Both the position numbers and the translations under genes were made by a program. Below are positions 24,119-34,405 of a stretch of DNA of 64,000 nucleotides, piece by piece. The stretch comes from Arcobacter sp. CECT 8986 (GTDB lineage Bacteria > Campylobacterota > Campylobacteria > Campylobacterales > Arcobacteraceae), in contig NZ_PDKG01000007.1 of assembly GCF_004116725.1 (NCBI RefSeq), positions 62,001 to 126,000 of the forward strand, written 5' to 3'. A model generated the notes under the pieces. That model ran no database searches, was not told the origin of the DNA, and saw nothing but the letters and a program-made list of their open reading frames with translations. The stretch's first letter is position 1. Each line of letters starts with the position of its first letter.

Positions 24119-24820
24119 TTACTTCTGAGGCTCTTCAATAACATAACCCTTATTAGAATGATTTCTAACAATTTCATAGTAAGTTTTTTGTCTAATTTTA
24201 TTTACAATGTTTCTCATTGTATAAATAGACATATTCTTACCTTTCCATACTACATCTTTAATAGTATCATAATCAACTATTTCACCTCTTTTTTGAATAA
24301 GAAGTTTAAGAAAAGATTTTTCTAATCTAGTAAAGTCTATTAATACCCCACCTGGTTTAAAGAATTGGTCTCTATATTCATCAAAGTAAATTCCATTTTG
24401 AAACTCTACTTTGTCACCTCTTTTTGTTTGGTTTAAGCACATAATAATTGCTAATTTAATATCTTTAACTCTTAAAGGTTTAGACATAAATGTATAAGCA
24501 CTATTATTTATAGCAGTAACAATATCTTCATTATTTTCATTATCAGAAATAATAATTTTAGGTAAAGAAGAAGCTTTGTTTGAAATCTCTACACATAATG
24601 TATTAAATGAATAATCATCAACTTGTGTATCAATAACAACTAAATCGAAATTGTTCGAACATGCTAAATCAATAGCTTCTTGTCCACCTTTACTTAGTTT
24701 TAGTTCTTTAAAATAGTCATCGAACTCATTTTCAATAGTGTTCTTTACACTCTCATCACTACTAATAACTAATAACTTTGCATTGTATAATTTTCTTATG
24801 TTTTTTTCTGTTTTTAACAT
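24119..24820 (-). CDS. OmpR-family regulator with atypical receiver
   Basis: The 233-residue protein has an N-terminal receiver fold and a C-terminal winged helix (DFTRLEKSFLKLL ... SNKGYVIEE). In the receiver the strand-1 acidic pair is replaced: LLVISSDES aligns with the usual LLVEDE, putting Ser-Ser where Glu-Asp should be. The phospho-acceptor position (VVIDTQ) and the Lys (FMSKPL) remain. Without the acidic pair Mg2+ binding, and so normal phosphorylation, is doubtful; such atypical regulators often act without phosphorylation. It is the first gene of the leftward operon running to 22372. Confidence 0.87.
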   Translation of the reverse strand: MLKTEKNIRKLYNAKLLVISSDESVKNTIENEFDDYFKELKLSKGGQEAIDLACSNNFDLVVIDTQVDDYSFNTLCVEISNKASSLPKIIISDNENNEDIVTAINNSAYTFMSKPLRVKDIKLAIIMCLNQTKRGDKVEFQNGIYFDEYRDQFFKPGGVLIDFTRLEKSFLKLLIQKRGEIVDYDTIKDVVWKGKNMSIYTMRNIVNKIRQKTYYEIVRNHSNKGYVIEEPQK

Positions 24821-24925
24821 CTTCTTCTCTTTGATATTAATTTTTATAGCAAAATAATAGCAGAAAAACTATACTTTGTCAAAGAAAAATTATTTATAAA
24901 TAAGAAAATTATACATTTTTCTTAT

Positions 24926-27607
24926 TTATTTTAGTTCTTGCCAACTTTTTCCTATGTTTTTCGACACTTTTAAAGGCACTTTAAGTTCAACTATATTTTC
25001 CATAATTTTTACTAAATCATTTGATAACTCATCAATTCTTTCATTTTTAATTTCAAAAATAAGTTCATCATGGATTTGTAATAACATTTTTATATCTTCA
25101 TCTGCTCTATATTTTTCCCAGATTTTCAACATAGATAGTTTTATTAAATCAGCGGCACTTCCTTGAAACTTAGTATTTACACCCTCTCTTAAAAAAGCAG
25201 CCTTTTGCATACCATTTGCACTATCAAAATCAAAGATTCTTTTTCTTTTTAATAAAGTTTCAACATAACCTTCTTCTAAAATAGAGTCTTCAATACTTTT
25301 CAAATAATCTTTTACACTTTTAAATGCTTGAAAATATGATTCAATATATGTTTTTGCTTCTTTTGGTTGAATTCCTAAAGTATCAGCTAACTTTCTACTT
25401 CCCATGCCATATATTAATCCAAAGTTAATTGATTTTGCAATTGATCTATTTTTATCAGCTTCTTCTTCCCCAAAAATCTTAACAGCAGTTTGTCTATGAA
25501 TATCAAGTCCACTTCTAAATGCTTCAACTAATGCTTCATCTTCACTAAAATGAGCTAGTAATCTAAGTTCTATTTGAGAATAATCTATACCAACTAGTGA
25601 ATATCCCTCTTTTGGAATAAATGCACTTCTAATTAAAGCTCCAGCTTCACTTTTCACTGGTATATTTTGTAAATTGGGATTTTTACTACTTAATCTACCA
25701 GTTGCTGTTCCTGTTTGTAAAAAAGAAGTATATATTCTATTTACATCACTTTTTTTAGCAAGTTCTAAAAGTGGCTCAATATATGTAGATTGTAGCTTGT
25801 ACGATTCTCTATAGTTTAACAATAAAGGAATTATTTTATGCTCATCGTACAATTTATTTAACACCATTTCATTAGTACTGTATCCACTTTTTGTCTTTTT
25901 AGAAGCTTTTAATCCAAGCTTTTCAAATAAGATTTCTCCTAATTGTTTTGGTGAGTTTATATTAAATTCACATTGTGCTAATTCATATATTTGAGATGTT
26001 AATTCTTGTATATGTTTATTGTTTTTTTGTTTTAACTCTTCTAATACAGAGATATCTAATTTTATACCATTTTGTTGCATATAAGCTAATACTTTAGTAA
26101 ATTCAAACTCTAAAGATTGTCCTAATTCAAATAAATAATATGTATCAGTTGATTTAAATTTTTCTAAAAGTGCATTATATAATTTTAAAGTTATTAGTGC
26201 ATCTTCACTTGCATATTCACAAGCTTTTTCTATTTCTACATTAGAAAAATTTTCACCTTTTTTAACAATATCTTTAAAAGCTATCATTTCATGTTCAAAT
26301 AACTCTTTTGCTTTTGAATCAAGCCCTACTTTAGAACCAGGATTTAAAAGCCAAGACATTATCATAGTATCTGCAAAAAGATTCATCTCTAAATTAAAGT
26401 TATTCTTGATAATTTCATAATCATATTTAAAATTTTGTGCTACAAGTTTATAACTATTTAATTTTTCTAAAGCTTTTTTACTATCTTCTAAACTAACTTG
26501 ATTTGTAACACCTAAGTAGTTATGAGCAATTGGAACATAATAACCTTTGTTTTCTTCAAATGAAAAAGAGAAACCAACAATACTTGCTTTATTTGTATCT
26601 AAATCAGTAGTTTCTGTATCAAATGCTACAATTGAATCATCTTTTATACTATTTAAAACTTCAAATAACTTATCTTTAGTATCAAGTAAAATGGCATCAA
26701 AAGATAGTTTTTCTTCTTTTTTAGGAATTTGAGTTTTATAATTTAGTCCATCTTTATTAACTCTATCTATTATTCTATTTAAATCATATTCATCTAAAAT
26801 ATCAGCAATTTTTAAAATAGGATTCTCTTTTGGGAGAACAAAATTTTCTACATTATCAATTGCATGACAATCGATTTTTAATGTAACTAACTCTTTTGAA
26901 ATATATGCCATATCTTTGCTAGCTTCTAAAAGATTTTTCCATCTTGTTTTTTCAATATTTTCTAAATTCTCATAAATATTATCAAGCGTTCCGTACTCTT
27001 TAATCAAAGCTTCTGCTGTTTTTGCACCAACACCTTTTACTCCAGGAACATTATCTGCACTATCACCTAAAAGTGCTTGATAATCTGTAAATTGTTTTGG
27101 CATAACACCATATTTACTAAAACATTTTTCTTCATTTACTACAACTTTTTTTATTGGGTCAAAAAGATATACTGTATCATCATCTATTAGTTGATAAAGG
27201 TCTTTATCATGACTTACTATTCTTACTTCTAAATCTTTTTGCTTTGCATCATGTGCAATTGATGCAATAATATCATCTGCTTCAAACCCCATTTTAGAAG
27301 CAGTTTGAAATCCCATTTTTTCAATCCATTCTATTGCTACTGGTAGCTGTTTTAATAAATCTTCTGGAACATCTGGTCTATGAGCTTTATATTGCTCATA
27401 TATTTCATTTCTAAAAGTATCACCTTTTGAATCAAGCGCAAAAACCAAATAATCTGTTTGAAAATCTTTTCCTATATTTGCAATGAAATTCATAAATCCC
27501 GTTAATAATCCTGTAGGGAATCCACTTTTTGACTTTAATGGTGGAAGAGCATAATAACTTCTAAATAAAAATCCAAATGTATCTATAACTGTTATTGTTT
27601 TTTTCAT
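24926..27607 (-). CDS. polA: DNA polymerase I
   Basis: The 893-residue enzyme has the N-terminal 5'-3' exonuclease domain (IDTFGFLFRSYYALPP, GFEADDIIASIA, DSADNVPGVKGVGAKTA), a 3'-5' exonuclease domain that keeps its catalytic acids (VAFDTETTDLD, FKYDYEI, YASEDALITLKLY), and the polymerase domain with DYSQIELRLLAHFSED, KSINFGLIYGMG and QIHDELIFEI. It therefore should proofread, unlike many Gram-positive homologues. It acts in Okazaki fragment maturation and repair. It is monocistronic and diverges from the PAS kinase gene at 27673. Confidence 0.97.
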   Translation of the reverse strand: MKKTITVIDTFGFLFRSYYALPPLKSKSGFPTGLLTGFMNFIANIGKDFQTDYLVFALDSKGDTFRNEIYEQYKAHRPDVPEDLLKQLPVAIEWIEKMGFQTASKMGFEADDIIASIAHDAKQKDLEVRIVSHDKDLYQLIDDDTVYLFDPIKKVVVNEEKCFSKYGVMPKQFTDYQALLGDSADNVPGVKGVGAKTAEALIKEYGTLDNIYENLENIEKTRWKNLLEASKDMAYISKELVTLKIDCHAIDNVENFVLPKENPILKIADILDEYDLNRIIDRVNKDGLNYKTQIPKKEEKLSFDAILLDTKDKLFEVLNSIKDDSIVAFDTETTDLDTNKASIVGFSFSFEENKGYYVPIAHNYLGVTNQVSLEDSKKALEKLNSYKLVAQNFKYDYEIIKNNFNLEMNLFADTMIMSWLLNPGSKVGLDSKAKELFEHEMIAFKDIVKKGENFSNVEIEKACEYASEDALITLKLYNALLEKFKSTDTYYLFELGQSLEFEFTKVLAYMQQNGIKLDISVLEELKQKNNKHIQELTSQIYELAQCEFNINSPKQLGEILFEKLGLKASKKTKSGYSTNEMVLNKLYDEHKIIPLLLNYRESYKLQSTYIEPLLELAKKSDVNRIYTSFLQTGTATGRLSSKNPNLQNIPVKSEAGALIRSAFIPKEGYSLVGIDYSQIELRLLAHFSEDEALVEAFRSGLDIHRQTAVKIFGEEEADKNRSIAKSINFGLIYGMGSRKLADTLGIQPKEAKTYIESYFQAFKSVKDYLKSIEDSILEEGYVETLLKRKRIFDFDSANGMQKAAFLREGVNTKFQGSAADLIKLSMLKIWEKYRADEDIKMLLQIHDELIFEIKNERIDELSNDLVKIMENIVELKVPLKVSKNIGKSWQELK

Positions 27608-27636
27608 ATTACCTACTTATAAATTTTTAAAGTTTT

Positions 27637-27647
27637 TATAATATAAT
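27637..27647 (+). promoter_or_regulatory. Putative promoter of the PAS kinase gene
   Basis: Two overlapping TATAAT hexamers (27637-27642 and 27642-27647) lie 26-36 bases before the ATG, after a T-rich stretch. Either gives a short leader with AAGG upstream of the start. Confidence 0.4.
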
Positions 27648-27672
27648 ATCAATACTAAAAATAAGGTTTTAT

Positions 27673-29142
27673 ATGTCAGAAGAACTCGATATTGCGAAGT
27701 TAAAACGTAGCAATGATGAACTAAAAGAGATAATAAATAATTCATGGGATGGAATTGGAATTATAGACTTATCAGGAAAGTTTATCTACTTTAATAATGC
27801 TTTTATTCCAATCTTAGGATATACAAAAGAAGAGTTAACAAATAAAAGTTTTATCTCTTTAATAAAAGACGATTATAAAAAACCTTTTGTCGAACTAATG
27901 AAAAAGAATCTTACAAATAGATATGATTCTGATATAAATATTGTTTGTATCAGAAAAGATAAACAAAAAGTCTATTTAAAAATAACTCTTTCAACGATGC
28001 TTAATAAAAAATTTTTTGTTATAAATACAAAAGATATTACAAAAGAGATTTCTGATGATGAGATTTTAGATAATTATGTAGCCTCAATTCATGTTGACAC
28101 AGCAGGAAAAATAACAGAAGTTAGTTCAGCTTTTAGTCTATTAAGTGGATATGAAAAAGAAGAGTTAGTAAATAAAAGCCACTCTATAATAAAAGCTTCA
28201 CAAAAAGATGAAGATATTTTTGATGAGATATTAGTTTATACAGTTGAATCAAAAGAGTGGAAAGGCAAAATTAGAGCCAAAAGAAAAAATGGTAGCTTTT
28301 TTTGGATAGATATAAAAACAAAACCTACTTTTAATAAATATGGAGATATCACAGGATATACTTCATTGATTTTTGATATTACAAATGAGATAAATTTAAA
28401 TGTAGAAACAAGAAATTTACAAAAAGAAGTGATTCAAAAAGATAATATATTATTACAACAATCAAAACTTGCAGTTATGACAGAAACTTTACAAATGCTA
28501 TCACATGAATGGAGACAACCTCTTAATGTTATATCAATTAGGGCTCAAAAACTTGAGCTTGACTTATCTTTGGGTGAAATAAATAATATTGATAATACTA
28601 TCGAAACGTTAAAAAAGATAAAAGATGATGCTCAAAAACTCTCAAATACAATAGAAGAGTTTCAAAGTTTTATAAAAATAAAAAGTGAAAAAGAAGATGT
28701 TGATGCAAAAGAGGTTATTTTAAAAGCAATAGAGATAATAAAAAAAGATGAAGAGACAAAAAATATTGATTTTATTAAAGATATTATGGATATTCCAACT
28801 TTTAAATCATATAAAAATGAAATTACTACAATTTTAGTAAATATACTTATAAATGCAAAAGAAGCAATAATAAAAAACAGTGTGAAAAATGGTGTTATTA
28901 AGCTTAAATGCTATTTTTCAAATGAAAATGTATATTTTGAAATAAGTGATAATGCAGGTGGAATAAAAGAAGATATTATTGATAAAATTTTTGAACCATA
29001 TTTTTCAACAAAACCATTACAACATGGTGTTGGATTAGGATTATATACATGTAAAATAATAACAGAAATGCATTTAATGGGAACAATAACAGTAACAAAT
29101 CACAATAGTGGAGCTACATTTAATATAGCTTTACCAATATAA
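27673..29142 (+). CDS. Sensor histidine kinase with two PAS domains
   Basis: The 489-residue soluble kinase has PAS1 (about 10-120, GIGIIDLSGKFIYFNNAF), PAS2 (about 130-245, VASIHVDTAGKITEVSSAF, with SHSIIKA in place of the Aer signature), a coiled coil, the phosphorylation box LSHEWRQPLNVI, and an ATPase domain with NILINAKEAI, DNAGGIKED and GVGLGLYTCK. The kinase core is the same type as three others in this window. It is cytosolic. KdsB follows 12 bases later, so the two are probably co-transcribed. No response regulator is adjacent. Confidence 0.9.
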   Translation: MSEELDIAKLKRSNDELKEIINNSWDGIGIIDLSGKFIYFNNAFIPILGYTKEELTNKSFISLIKDDYKKPFVELMKKNLTNRYDSDINIVCIRKDKQKVYLKITLSTMLNKKFFVINTKDITKEISDDEILDNYVASIHVDTAGKITEVSSAFSLLSGYEKEELVNKSHSIIKASQKDEDIFDEILVYTVESKEWKGKIRAKRKNGSFFWIDIKTKPTFNKYGDITGYTSLIFDITNEINLNVETRNLQKEVIQKDNILLQQSKLAVMTETLQMLSHEWRQPLNVISIRAQKLELDLSLGEINNIDNTIETLKKIKDDAQKLSNTIEEFQSFIKIKSEKEDVDAKEVILKAIEIIKKDEETKNIDFIKDIMDIPTFKSYKNEITTILVNILINAKEAIIKNSVKNGVIKLKCYFSNENVYFEISDNAGGIKEDIIDKIFEPYFSTKPLQHGVGLGLYTCKIITEMHLMGTITVTNHNSGATFNIALPI

Positions 29143-29154
29143 AAAAGGAAAAAA

Positions 29155-29880
29155 ATGATAATAATACCAGCAAGATTAAATTCAAGTAGATTTGAAAATA
29201 AAATACTAGCAGATATATTAGGTCTACCAATGGTAATTAAAACAGCAACTCAAGTTAGTGGCTTAGATAAAGTGGTAATTGCAACAGATTCATTAGAAGT
29301 TTTAGACTTAGCAAAATCACACAACTTTGAGGCAGTACTTACTTCAAATGAACACCAAAGTGGTACAGATAGAATCAATGAAGCAGTTAATAAACTAAAT
29401 TTAGATGAAGATGAAATTATAGTTAATGTACAAGCTGATGAGCCTTTCATAGAGCCAGAAGTTGTAAAAGCTGTAATAAATAGAGTAAAGCAAGTAAAAG
29501 AAAATGATGAAGATACAATGATAGTAAGTTGTTATAAAAAAATCAATTCAAATCTTGCAGATGACCCAAATCATGTAAAAGTTGTATTAGATGAAAATTC
29601 AAATGCAGTTTATTTTTCAAGAGCAAAAGTTCCATATAATAGAGACTATTACGAAGATGCAACTTATAGTGGACATTTAGGTATTTATGGTTTTACTAAA
29701 AAAAGTTTAAATAAATTTTGCTCTTTAAAACAATCAAAACTAGAAACTATTGAAAAACTTGAGCAATTAAGAGCAATTGACAATGGTTATAATATTGCAA
29801 TGGTAGAAGTAGAATCAAAATCTTTTGGTATTGATACAGAAAAAGATTTAGAAAATGCACTAAGAATATTTAAAAAATAA
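29155..29880 (+). CDS. kdsB: 3-deoxy-manno-octulosonate cytidylyltransferase
   Basis: The 241-residue enzyme starts MIIIPARLNSSRFENKIL, the nucleotide-binding start of KdsB, and contains VQADEPFIEPE and GHLGIYGF. It activates Kdo with CTP to give CMP-Kdo for the lipopolysaccharide inner core. Length is standard. Ribosome site AAAGGA lies 8 bases before the ATG. It lies behind a kinase gene and no other LPS gene is near except lptB at 33265. Confidence 0.95.
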   Translation: MIIIPARLNSSRFENKILADILGLPMVIKTATQVSGLDKVVIATDSLEVLDLAKSHNFEAVLTSNEHQSGTDRINEAVNKLNLDEDEIIVNVQADEPFIEPEVVKAVINRVKQVKENDEDTMIVSCYKKINSNLADDPNHVKVVLDENSNAVYFSRAKVPYNRDYYEDATYSGHLGIYGFTKKSLNKFCSLKQSKLETIEKLEQLRAIDNGYNIAMVEVESKSFGIDTEKDLENALRIFKK

Positions 29881-29976
29881 CAAATATAAATTATAAATAA
29901 AGATATAAATTTAGACTAATTACTTTATTTTAATACTTTTTTATTATAATTAAATAATAAAAAAAGAAGGAAGTTT

Positions 29977-31947
29977 ATGCATTTTGATGTTTTAATTGCA
30001 GATAAAGAATTAATAAATAATGAAAAACTAATTACTAAAACTAAAAATGAGTTGGTAAATGTAAATTTACATTTATCAACATCAAAAGAAGAGATACTCA
30101 AAAAAGCTTTTTCTATAAATCTTCTGATTATTGATATAAACATCAAAGACTCTTTAGAGATTGCAAAAAAATGTCTTGATGCAGATATAGATGTAATTTT
30201 CATAATTGATGATACAAATAATTTAGATGTTGCATATAATATTGAAGTTTTTGACTTCATTTATAAACCAATATATTTAAATAAACTTATTTTCAAAATT
30301 AATCATTATGTAAAAATAAGAGAAAGAGAAAAAGAGATATTAAAACAAAAAGAGTTCTCTTCAATTATATTAAATAATATTGCAACGCTTATTTTTTTGA
30401 CAGATGGGGAAAACTTTCTTTTTGCAAATAAAAACTTTCTAAAAACTTTGGACTTACAAGATGTTGAAGAGTTAAATAACAAATATAATAATGTAGTAAA
30501 TATATTTGAAAAAAGACAAGGTTTTTTATTTGAAGATAAAAATGAAGATTGGATAAATCAAGTAATATCAGACGATGAACTAAAAGTGATTATTAAAACA
30601 TCTCAAGATGAAGAAAGAATCTATAAAATTCAATGTAACTATCTAAAAGAGAATAAAAACTATTTAATATTTTTAGAAGACATAACTTTAGAGTTAGAGT
30701 ATAAAAATAAATTGATGAATCTTTTATATACAGACAACTTAACAAAAAAACCAAATAGAGCAAAACTTATAGATGAATTACAACACAATGAAATAAATAT
30801 AAATTCACTTGCTATTTTAGATATCACATCATTTAAAGAGATAAATGATTTCTTTGGGAATAGAGTTGGAGATATTGTTTTAATAGAACTTGCAGGAATA
30901 ATAGAAAATTGTATAGAAAAATATGAGAATATAAGTCTATATAAATTCCACTCTGATACTTATTGTATAACTGGTGAAAATATTGGGAAAAATGATTTTT
31001 TAACTATTATAAAAGAGATAATTGCATCAGTTTATACAACAGTAATAAGTCATGATAAATATGAAATTGACACTAGAGTTAGAGCAGGAATATCTTTTTC
31101 TATAAAAAACAATAAACTAATTACTGCAGATTTAGCTTTACAAGCTGCAAAAAAAGACAACAAAGAGTATTTAGTTTTTTATGAAAAACTTGATAATTTA
31201 AAAGAGTATGAAAACAATATGAAGTGGACTAAAAAACTTAAAAATGCTCTTGGAAATGATGATATTATACTTTATTATCAACCTTTAATAAATAACAAAA
31301 CAATGCAAGTAGATAAATATGAGTGCTTAGTAAGAATGATTGATGAAGATAGAATTATCTCTCCTTTTTTCTTTTTGGATATTTCTAAAAAATCTAATCA
31401 ATATACAAAAATTACAAAAATAGTAATTGACAAAGCATTTCAAAAATTTAGTGATTTAGATTATGAGTTTTCGGTTAATATTTCCTATGAAGATATAGAA
31501 ACTCCAAACTTTTTAGAATATATTAAATCAAAACTGTTACAATATAATGTCAAAAATAAGGTAGTATTTGAGATTCTTGAAGATGAAAGTATAAAAAATT
31601 ACGATATACTTATAAAATTTATTGAAGATTTAAAAAGTTTAGGCTGCAAAGTTGCAATTGATGATTTTGGTTCTGGATATTCAAACTTTGAACATATTTT
31701 AAAAATGAATATAGATTATCTAAAAATCGATGCATCAATTATAAAAAATATAGTAAAAGATAAGAACTCATATAAAATTACTAAAACCATAATAGAATTT
31801 GCAAAAAATCTAGGTTTAAAAACTATCGCAGAATATGTTGAAAATGAAGAAATTTTTAAAACAGTTAAAAATCTAGGAGCCGATTATTCTCAAGGTTACT
31901 ATTTTTCAGAACCAAAAGAGGCACCTGAACTAAACAAGTTTAACTAA
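29977..31947 (+). CDS. Pseudo-receiver, PAS-like, degenerate GGDEF and EAL protein
   Basis: The 656-residue protein has a receiver-like N-terminus (about 1-115, LLIIDINIKDS), a sensor segment (about 125-235), a GGDEF domain (about 245-400) and an EAL domain (about 415-650). The GGDEF motif is replaced by FHSDTY, so diguanylate cyclase activity is unlikely. The EAL part starts YYQPLINNKT with ECL in place of EAL, but keeps the catalytic Glu and the VAIDDFGSGYSNF and IAEYVEN motifs, so cyclic-di-GMP hydrolysis is possible. There is no membrane helix. The following gene starts 8 bases on and encodes an intact GGDEF protein, a likely antagonist. Confidence 0.9.
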   Translation: MHFDVLIADKELINNEKLITKTKNELVNVNLHLSTSKEEILKKAFSINLLIIDINIKDSLEIAKKCLDADIDVIFIIDDTNNLDVAYNIEVFDFIYKPIYLNKLIFKINHYVKIREREKEILKQKEFSSIILNNIATLIFLTDGENFLFANKNFLKTLDLQDVEELNNKYNNVVNIFEKRQGFLFEDKNEDWINQVISDDELKVIIKTSQDEERIYKIQCNYLKENKNYLIFLEDITLELEYKNKLMNLLYTDNLTKKPNRAKLIDELQHNEININSLAILDITSFKEINDFFGNRVGDIVLIELAGIIENCIEKYENISLYKFHSDTYCITGENIGKNDFLTIIKEIIASVYTTVISHDKYEIDTRVRAGISFSIKNNKLITADLALQAAKKDNKEYLVFYEKLDNLKEYENNMKWTKKLKNALGNDDIILYYQPLINNKTMQVDKYECLVRMIDEDRIISPFFFLDISKKSNQYTKITKIVIDKAFQKFSDLDYEFSVNISYEDIETPNFLEYIKSKLLQYNVKNKVVFEILEDESIKNYDILIKFIEDLKSLGCKVAIDDFGSGYSNFEHILKMNIDYLKIDASIIKNIVKDKNSYKITKTIIEFAKNLGLKTIAEYVENEEIFKTVKNLGADYSQGYYFSEPKEAPELNKFN

Positions 31948-31955
31948 GGCACGTA

Positions 31956-33275
31956 ATGAACAAAGAGATACTTAAAAATATTAAAGTTTTATATGTAGAA
32001 GATGAAAATGATGTAAGAGAATTTACAGGTAAAACAATAAAAGCTATAGTTAAAGATATTATAATTGCAAAAGATGGAAAAGAAGGATTAGATGAGTATT
32101 TAAATAATCCTGATATTGATTTAATTGTTACAGATATTAATATGCCTAAAATGGGTGGATTAGAGATGTGTGAAGAGATTAGAAAAAGCAATAAGGAAGT
32201 ACCTATTGTTATTACAAGTGCACATAATGACCCAAATTTTCTAAAACAAGCAATTGATGTTGGTGTTAGTGCATATGCAATGAAACCAATAGATTTATAT
32301 CAATTAATTGAAAGTATGATTAAAGCAGTTGAACCTATTTTTCTAAGAAATCAATTAGAAAAAGTAAACTTATCTTTAGAAGAGAGAGTTGAAGAAGGTA
32401 TAAAAAAAATAAAATCAATTTTAGATGCTCAAGATAATATTGTATTTGTAAGTGATATAAAAACTATAACTAATGTAAATAAAAAGTTTTTAGAGTTTTT
32501 TGATGTAAATTCACTTGAAGAGTTTTTGACAAAAACTCCTTGCATTACTGCATGTTTTAAAGAGGACAAAGGTTGTTTCAACTTAAAAAATATAGTTGGT
32601 GATGAAAAAAATTGGATTAAATATTTAATTAATCTTAGTGAAGTTGATAGAATAGTAAAAATAGCAAATAAAAATGGCGAAGATAGAGTTTTTACTGTAA
32701 ATATTGATGATTATAAACAAAATGACTTTTATGTTATTTCACTAACAGATATCACAGAATTAAAAGAGAAATCAAATCTTTTAGAGTATCAAGCTAATCA
32801 TGATTTATTGACAGGATTATTTAATAGACAAAAATTCCATGAAATTTTTGGAAAAGAGATAAGAAGAGATAAAAGATATGAAAATGAACTTTCATTAATA
32901 CTTTTTGATATTGACCACTTTAAAATTTTCAATGATAAATATGGACATAATCTTGGAGATGAAGTTCTTAAATTTCTTGCTCAAATTGTATCAAAAAATG
33001 TAAGAGAACATGATACAATTGTTAGATGGGGAGGAGAAGAATTTATAGTTTTACTTCCTGAAACAAATATAGAAGGTGCAACTAAAGTTGCAGAAAAAAT
33101 AAGAGTAGCACTTGAAAACTTTGAAGATAAGACTATTCCAGAAAAAGTAACAGCAAGCTTTGGAGTTACTACACTTACAGAAGGTGATGATGAAAATAGC
33201 TTCATACAAAAAGCTGACAAAGCTTTATATGAAGCAAAAACTCAAGGAAGAAATAGAGTTATCTCTAAAAGTTAA
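31956..33275 (+). CDS. Response regulator with GGDEF output (diguanylate cyclase)
   Basis: The 439-residue protein has a receiver domain (about 8-125) with VEDEND, phospho-acceptor in [11 protein letters not shown] and Lys in AMKPI, a middle PAS-like sensor (about 150-265) containing TPCITACF with Cys residues, and a GGDEF domain (about 275-439) with an intact WGGEEF motif. It should make cyclic-di-GMP on phosphorylation. The RxxD inhibitory site is not evident from the raw reading. It follows the EAL protein gene by 8 bases, so the two probably set the local cyclic-di-GMP level together. Its end overlaps the convergent lptB by 11 bases. Confidence 0.92.
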   Translation: MNKEILKNIKVLYVEDENDVREFTGKTIKAIVKDIIIAKDGKEGLDEYLNNPDIDLIVTDINMPKMGGLEMCEEIRKSNKEVPIVITSAHNDPNFLKQAIDVGVSAYAMKPIDLYQLIESMIKAVEPIFLRNQLEKVNLSLEERVEEGIKKIKSILDAQDNIVFVSDIKTITNVNKKFLEFFDVNSLEEFLTKTPCITACFKEDKGCFNLKNIVGDEKNWIKYLINLSEVDRIVKIANKNGEDRVFTVNIDDYKQNDFYVISLTDITELKEKSNLLEYQANHDLLTGLFNRQKFHEIFGKEIRRDKRYENELSLILFDIDHFKIFNDKYGHNLGDEVLKFLAQIVSKNVREHDTIVRWGGEEFIVLLPETNIEGATKVAEKIRVALENFEDKTIPEKVTASFGVTTLTEGDDENSFIQKADKALYEAKTQGRNRVISKS

Positions 33276-33987
33276 AATCTTCCCCTAAGTAGTGTTGTCT
33301 AACACTTCCATCACTTTTAATCTCTTCACTTTTACCTGAAGCTAATAATGAACCATTTTTCATTACATATGCTCTATCACAAATTTGAAGAGTTTCTCTT
33401 ACATTATGGTCTGTAATTAAAACACCAATACCAATTTGTGTTAACTGATGAATAATTTCTTGAATATCTTTTACTGCGATTGGGTCAACACCAGCAAAAG
33501 GCTCATCAAGAAGTAAAAATTTTGGTTTTGATACTAAAGCTCTTGCAATTTCAGTTCTTCTTCTTTCACCACCAGATAAAGATATACCTTTTCTTCTTCT
33601 AATTGGCTCAATATTAAAAATCTCTAATAACTCCTCAACTCTTTTATGTTGTTCATCTTTATCTTTTGTTATTACTTCTGCTGCTAAAAATAGATTATCT
33701 TCAACACTTAAATCTTTAAAAATTGAAGACTCTTGTGGTAAATATCCTATTCCTTTTAGTGCTCTTTGATGTAAAGGAAGATTTGTAATATTCATATTAT
33801 CAAAATATACATCTCCACTTGTTGGCTTTACAAGTCCACATACAGTATAAAATGTTGTTGTTTTACCAGCACCATTTGGTCCTAGAAGTCCAACAATTTC
33901 ACCACTTTCTATTTCCAAAGAAATACCATGTAATATCTCAGTTTTTTTAATTTTTTTTGTTATATCTTTTATCTCTAGTTTATGCAT
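33265..33987 (-). CDS. lptB: Lipopolysaccharide export ABC transporter ATP-binding protein
   Basis: The 240-residue ATPase has Walker [11 protein letters not shown], the Q loop YLPQESSIF, signature [12 protein letters not shown], Walker [14 protein letters not shown] and [10 protein letters not shown], the typical LptB set. It powers LPS extraction from the inner membrane with LptFG. The frame opens upstream to 34023, but ATG 33987 gives the standard N-terminus [11 protein letters not shown] and an 8-base overlap with tsaE (ATGCATAA), so this start is chosen. It lies in the leftward operon S4-trpD-tsaE-lptB. LptFG, LptA and LptC are elsewhere. Confidence 0.94.
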   Translation of the reverse strand: MHKLEIKDITKKIKKTEILHGISLEIESGEIVGLLGPNGAGKTTTFYTVCGLVKPTSGDVYFDNMNITNLPLHQRALKGIGYLPQESSIFKDLSVEDNLFLAAEVITKDKDEQHKRVEELLEIFNIEPIRRRKGISLSGGERRRTEIARALVSKPKFLLLDEPFAGVDPIAVKDIQEIIHQLTQIGIGVLITDHNVRETLQICDRAYVMKNGSLLASGKSEEIKSDGSVRQHYLGEDFNF

Positions 33988-34399
33988 AGATCTTATATTG
34001 CCTTTTATTATCTTTTTTTTCAATTTTTACTGTTATTACATTAAAACCATATGAATTAAGTAACTCTTCTAATCTCTCATCGCCCCACTCTACAAAGTGA
34101 ATTCCAGATTTTTCAAACTCTTCTAATAATCCTAAAGAGATAAACTCTTCTAAGCCTTTATTATAAACATCATAATGATATAAATCATCAGAATAGATTG
34201 TTTGTATTGAGAATGTTGGTGAAGTTACTAAATCATCAACCCCATAACTTTTCACAAAGTTTTTAACAAGTGTTGTTTTACCACTTGCCAAATCTCCACT
34301 TAATAATACTACACAATCTTTTTTCTCTAGTAATAAATCTTTTAAATAATCTACTACTTTATTTATATTTTCTAATTCTAATTCAAACTCTTTTTGCAA
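33980..34399 (-). CDS. tsaE: tRNA threonylcarbamoyladenosine biosynthesis ATPase
   Basis: The 139-residue P-loop protein has Walker [24 protein letters not shown] and the HYDVYN and FVEWGDE segments of TsaE. It works with TsaB and TsaD in adding threonylcarbamoyl to A37 of tRNAs reading ANN codons. It is followed, with an 8-base overlap, by lptB and starts 6 bases after trpD. The tsaE-lptB neighbourhood recurs in Campylobacterota, as far as I recall. Confidence 0.93.
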   Translation of the reverse strand: MQKEFELELENINKVVDYLKDLLLEKKDCVVLLSGDLASGKTTLVKNFVKSYGVDDLVTSPTFSIQTIYSDDLYHYDVYNKGLEEFISLGLLEEFEKSGIHFVEWGDERLEELLNSYGFNVITVKIEKKDNKRQYKIYA

Positions 34400-34405
34400 A
34401 ATCTA

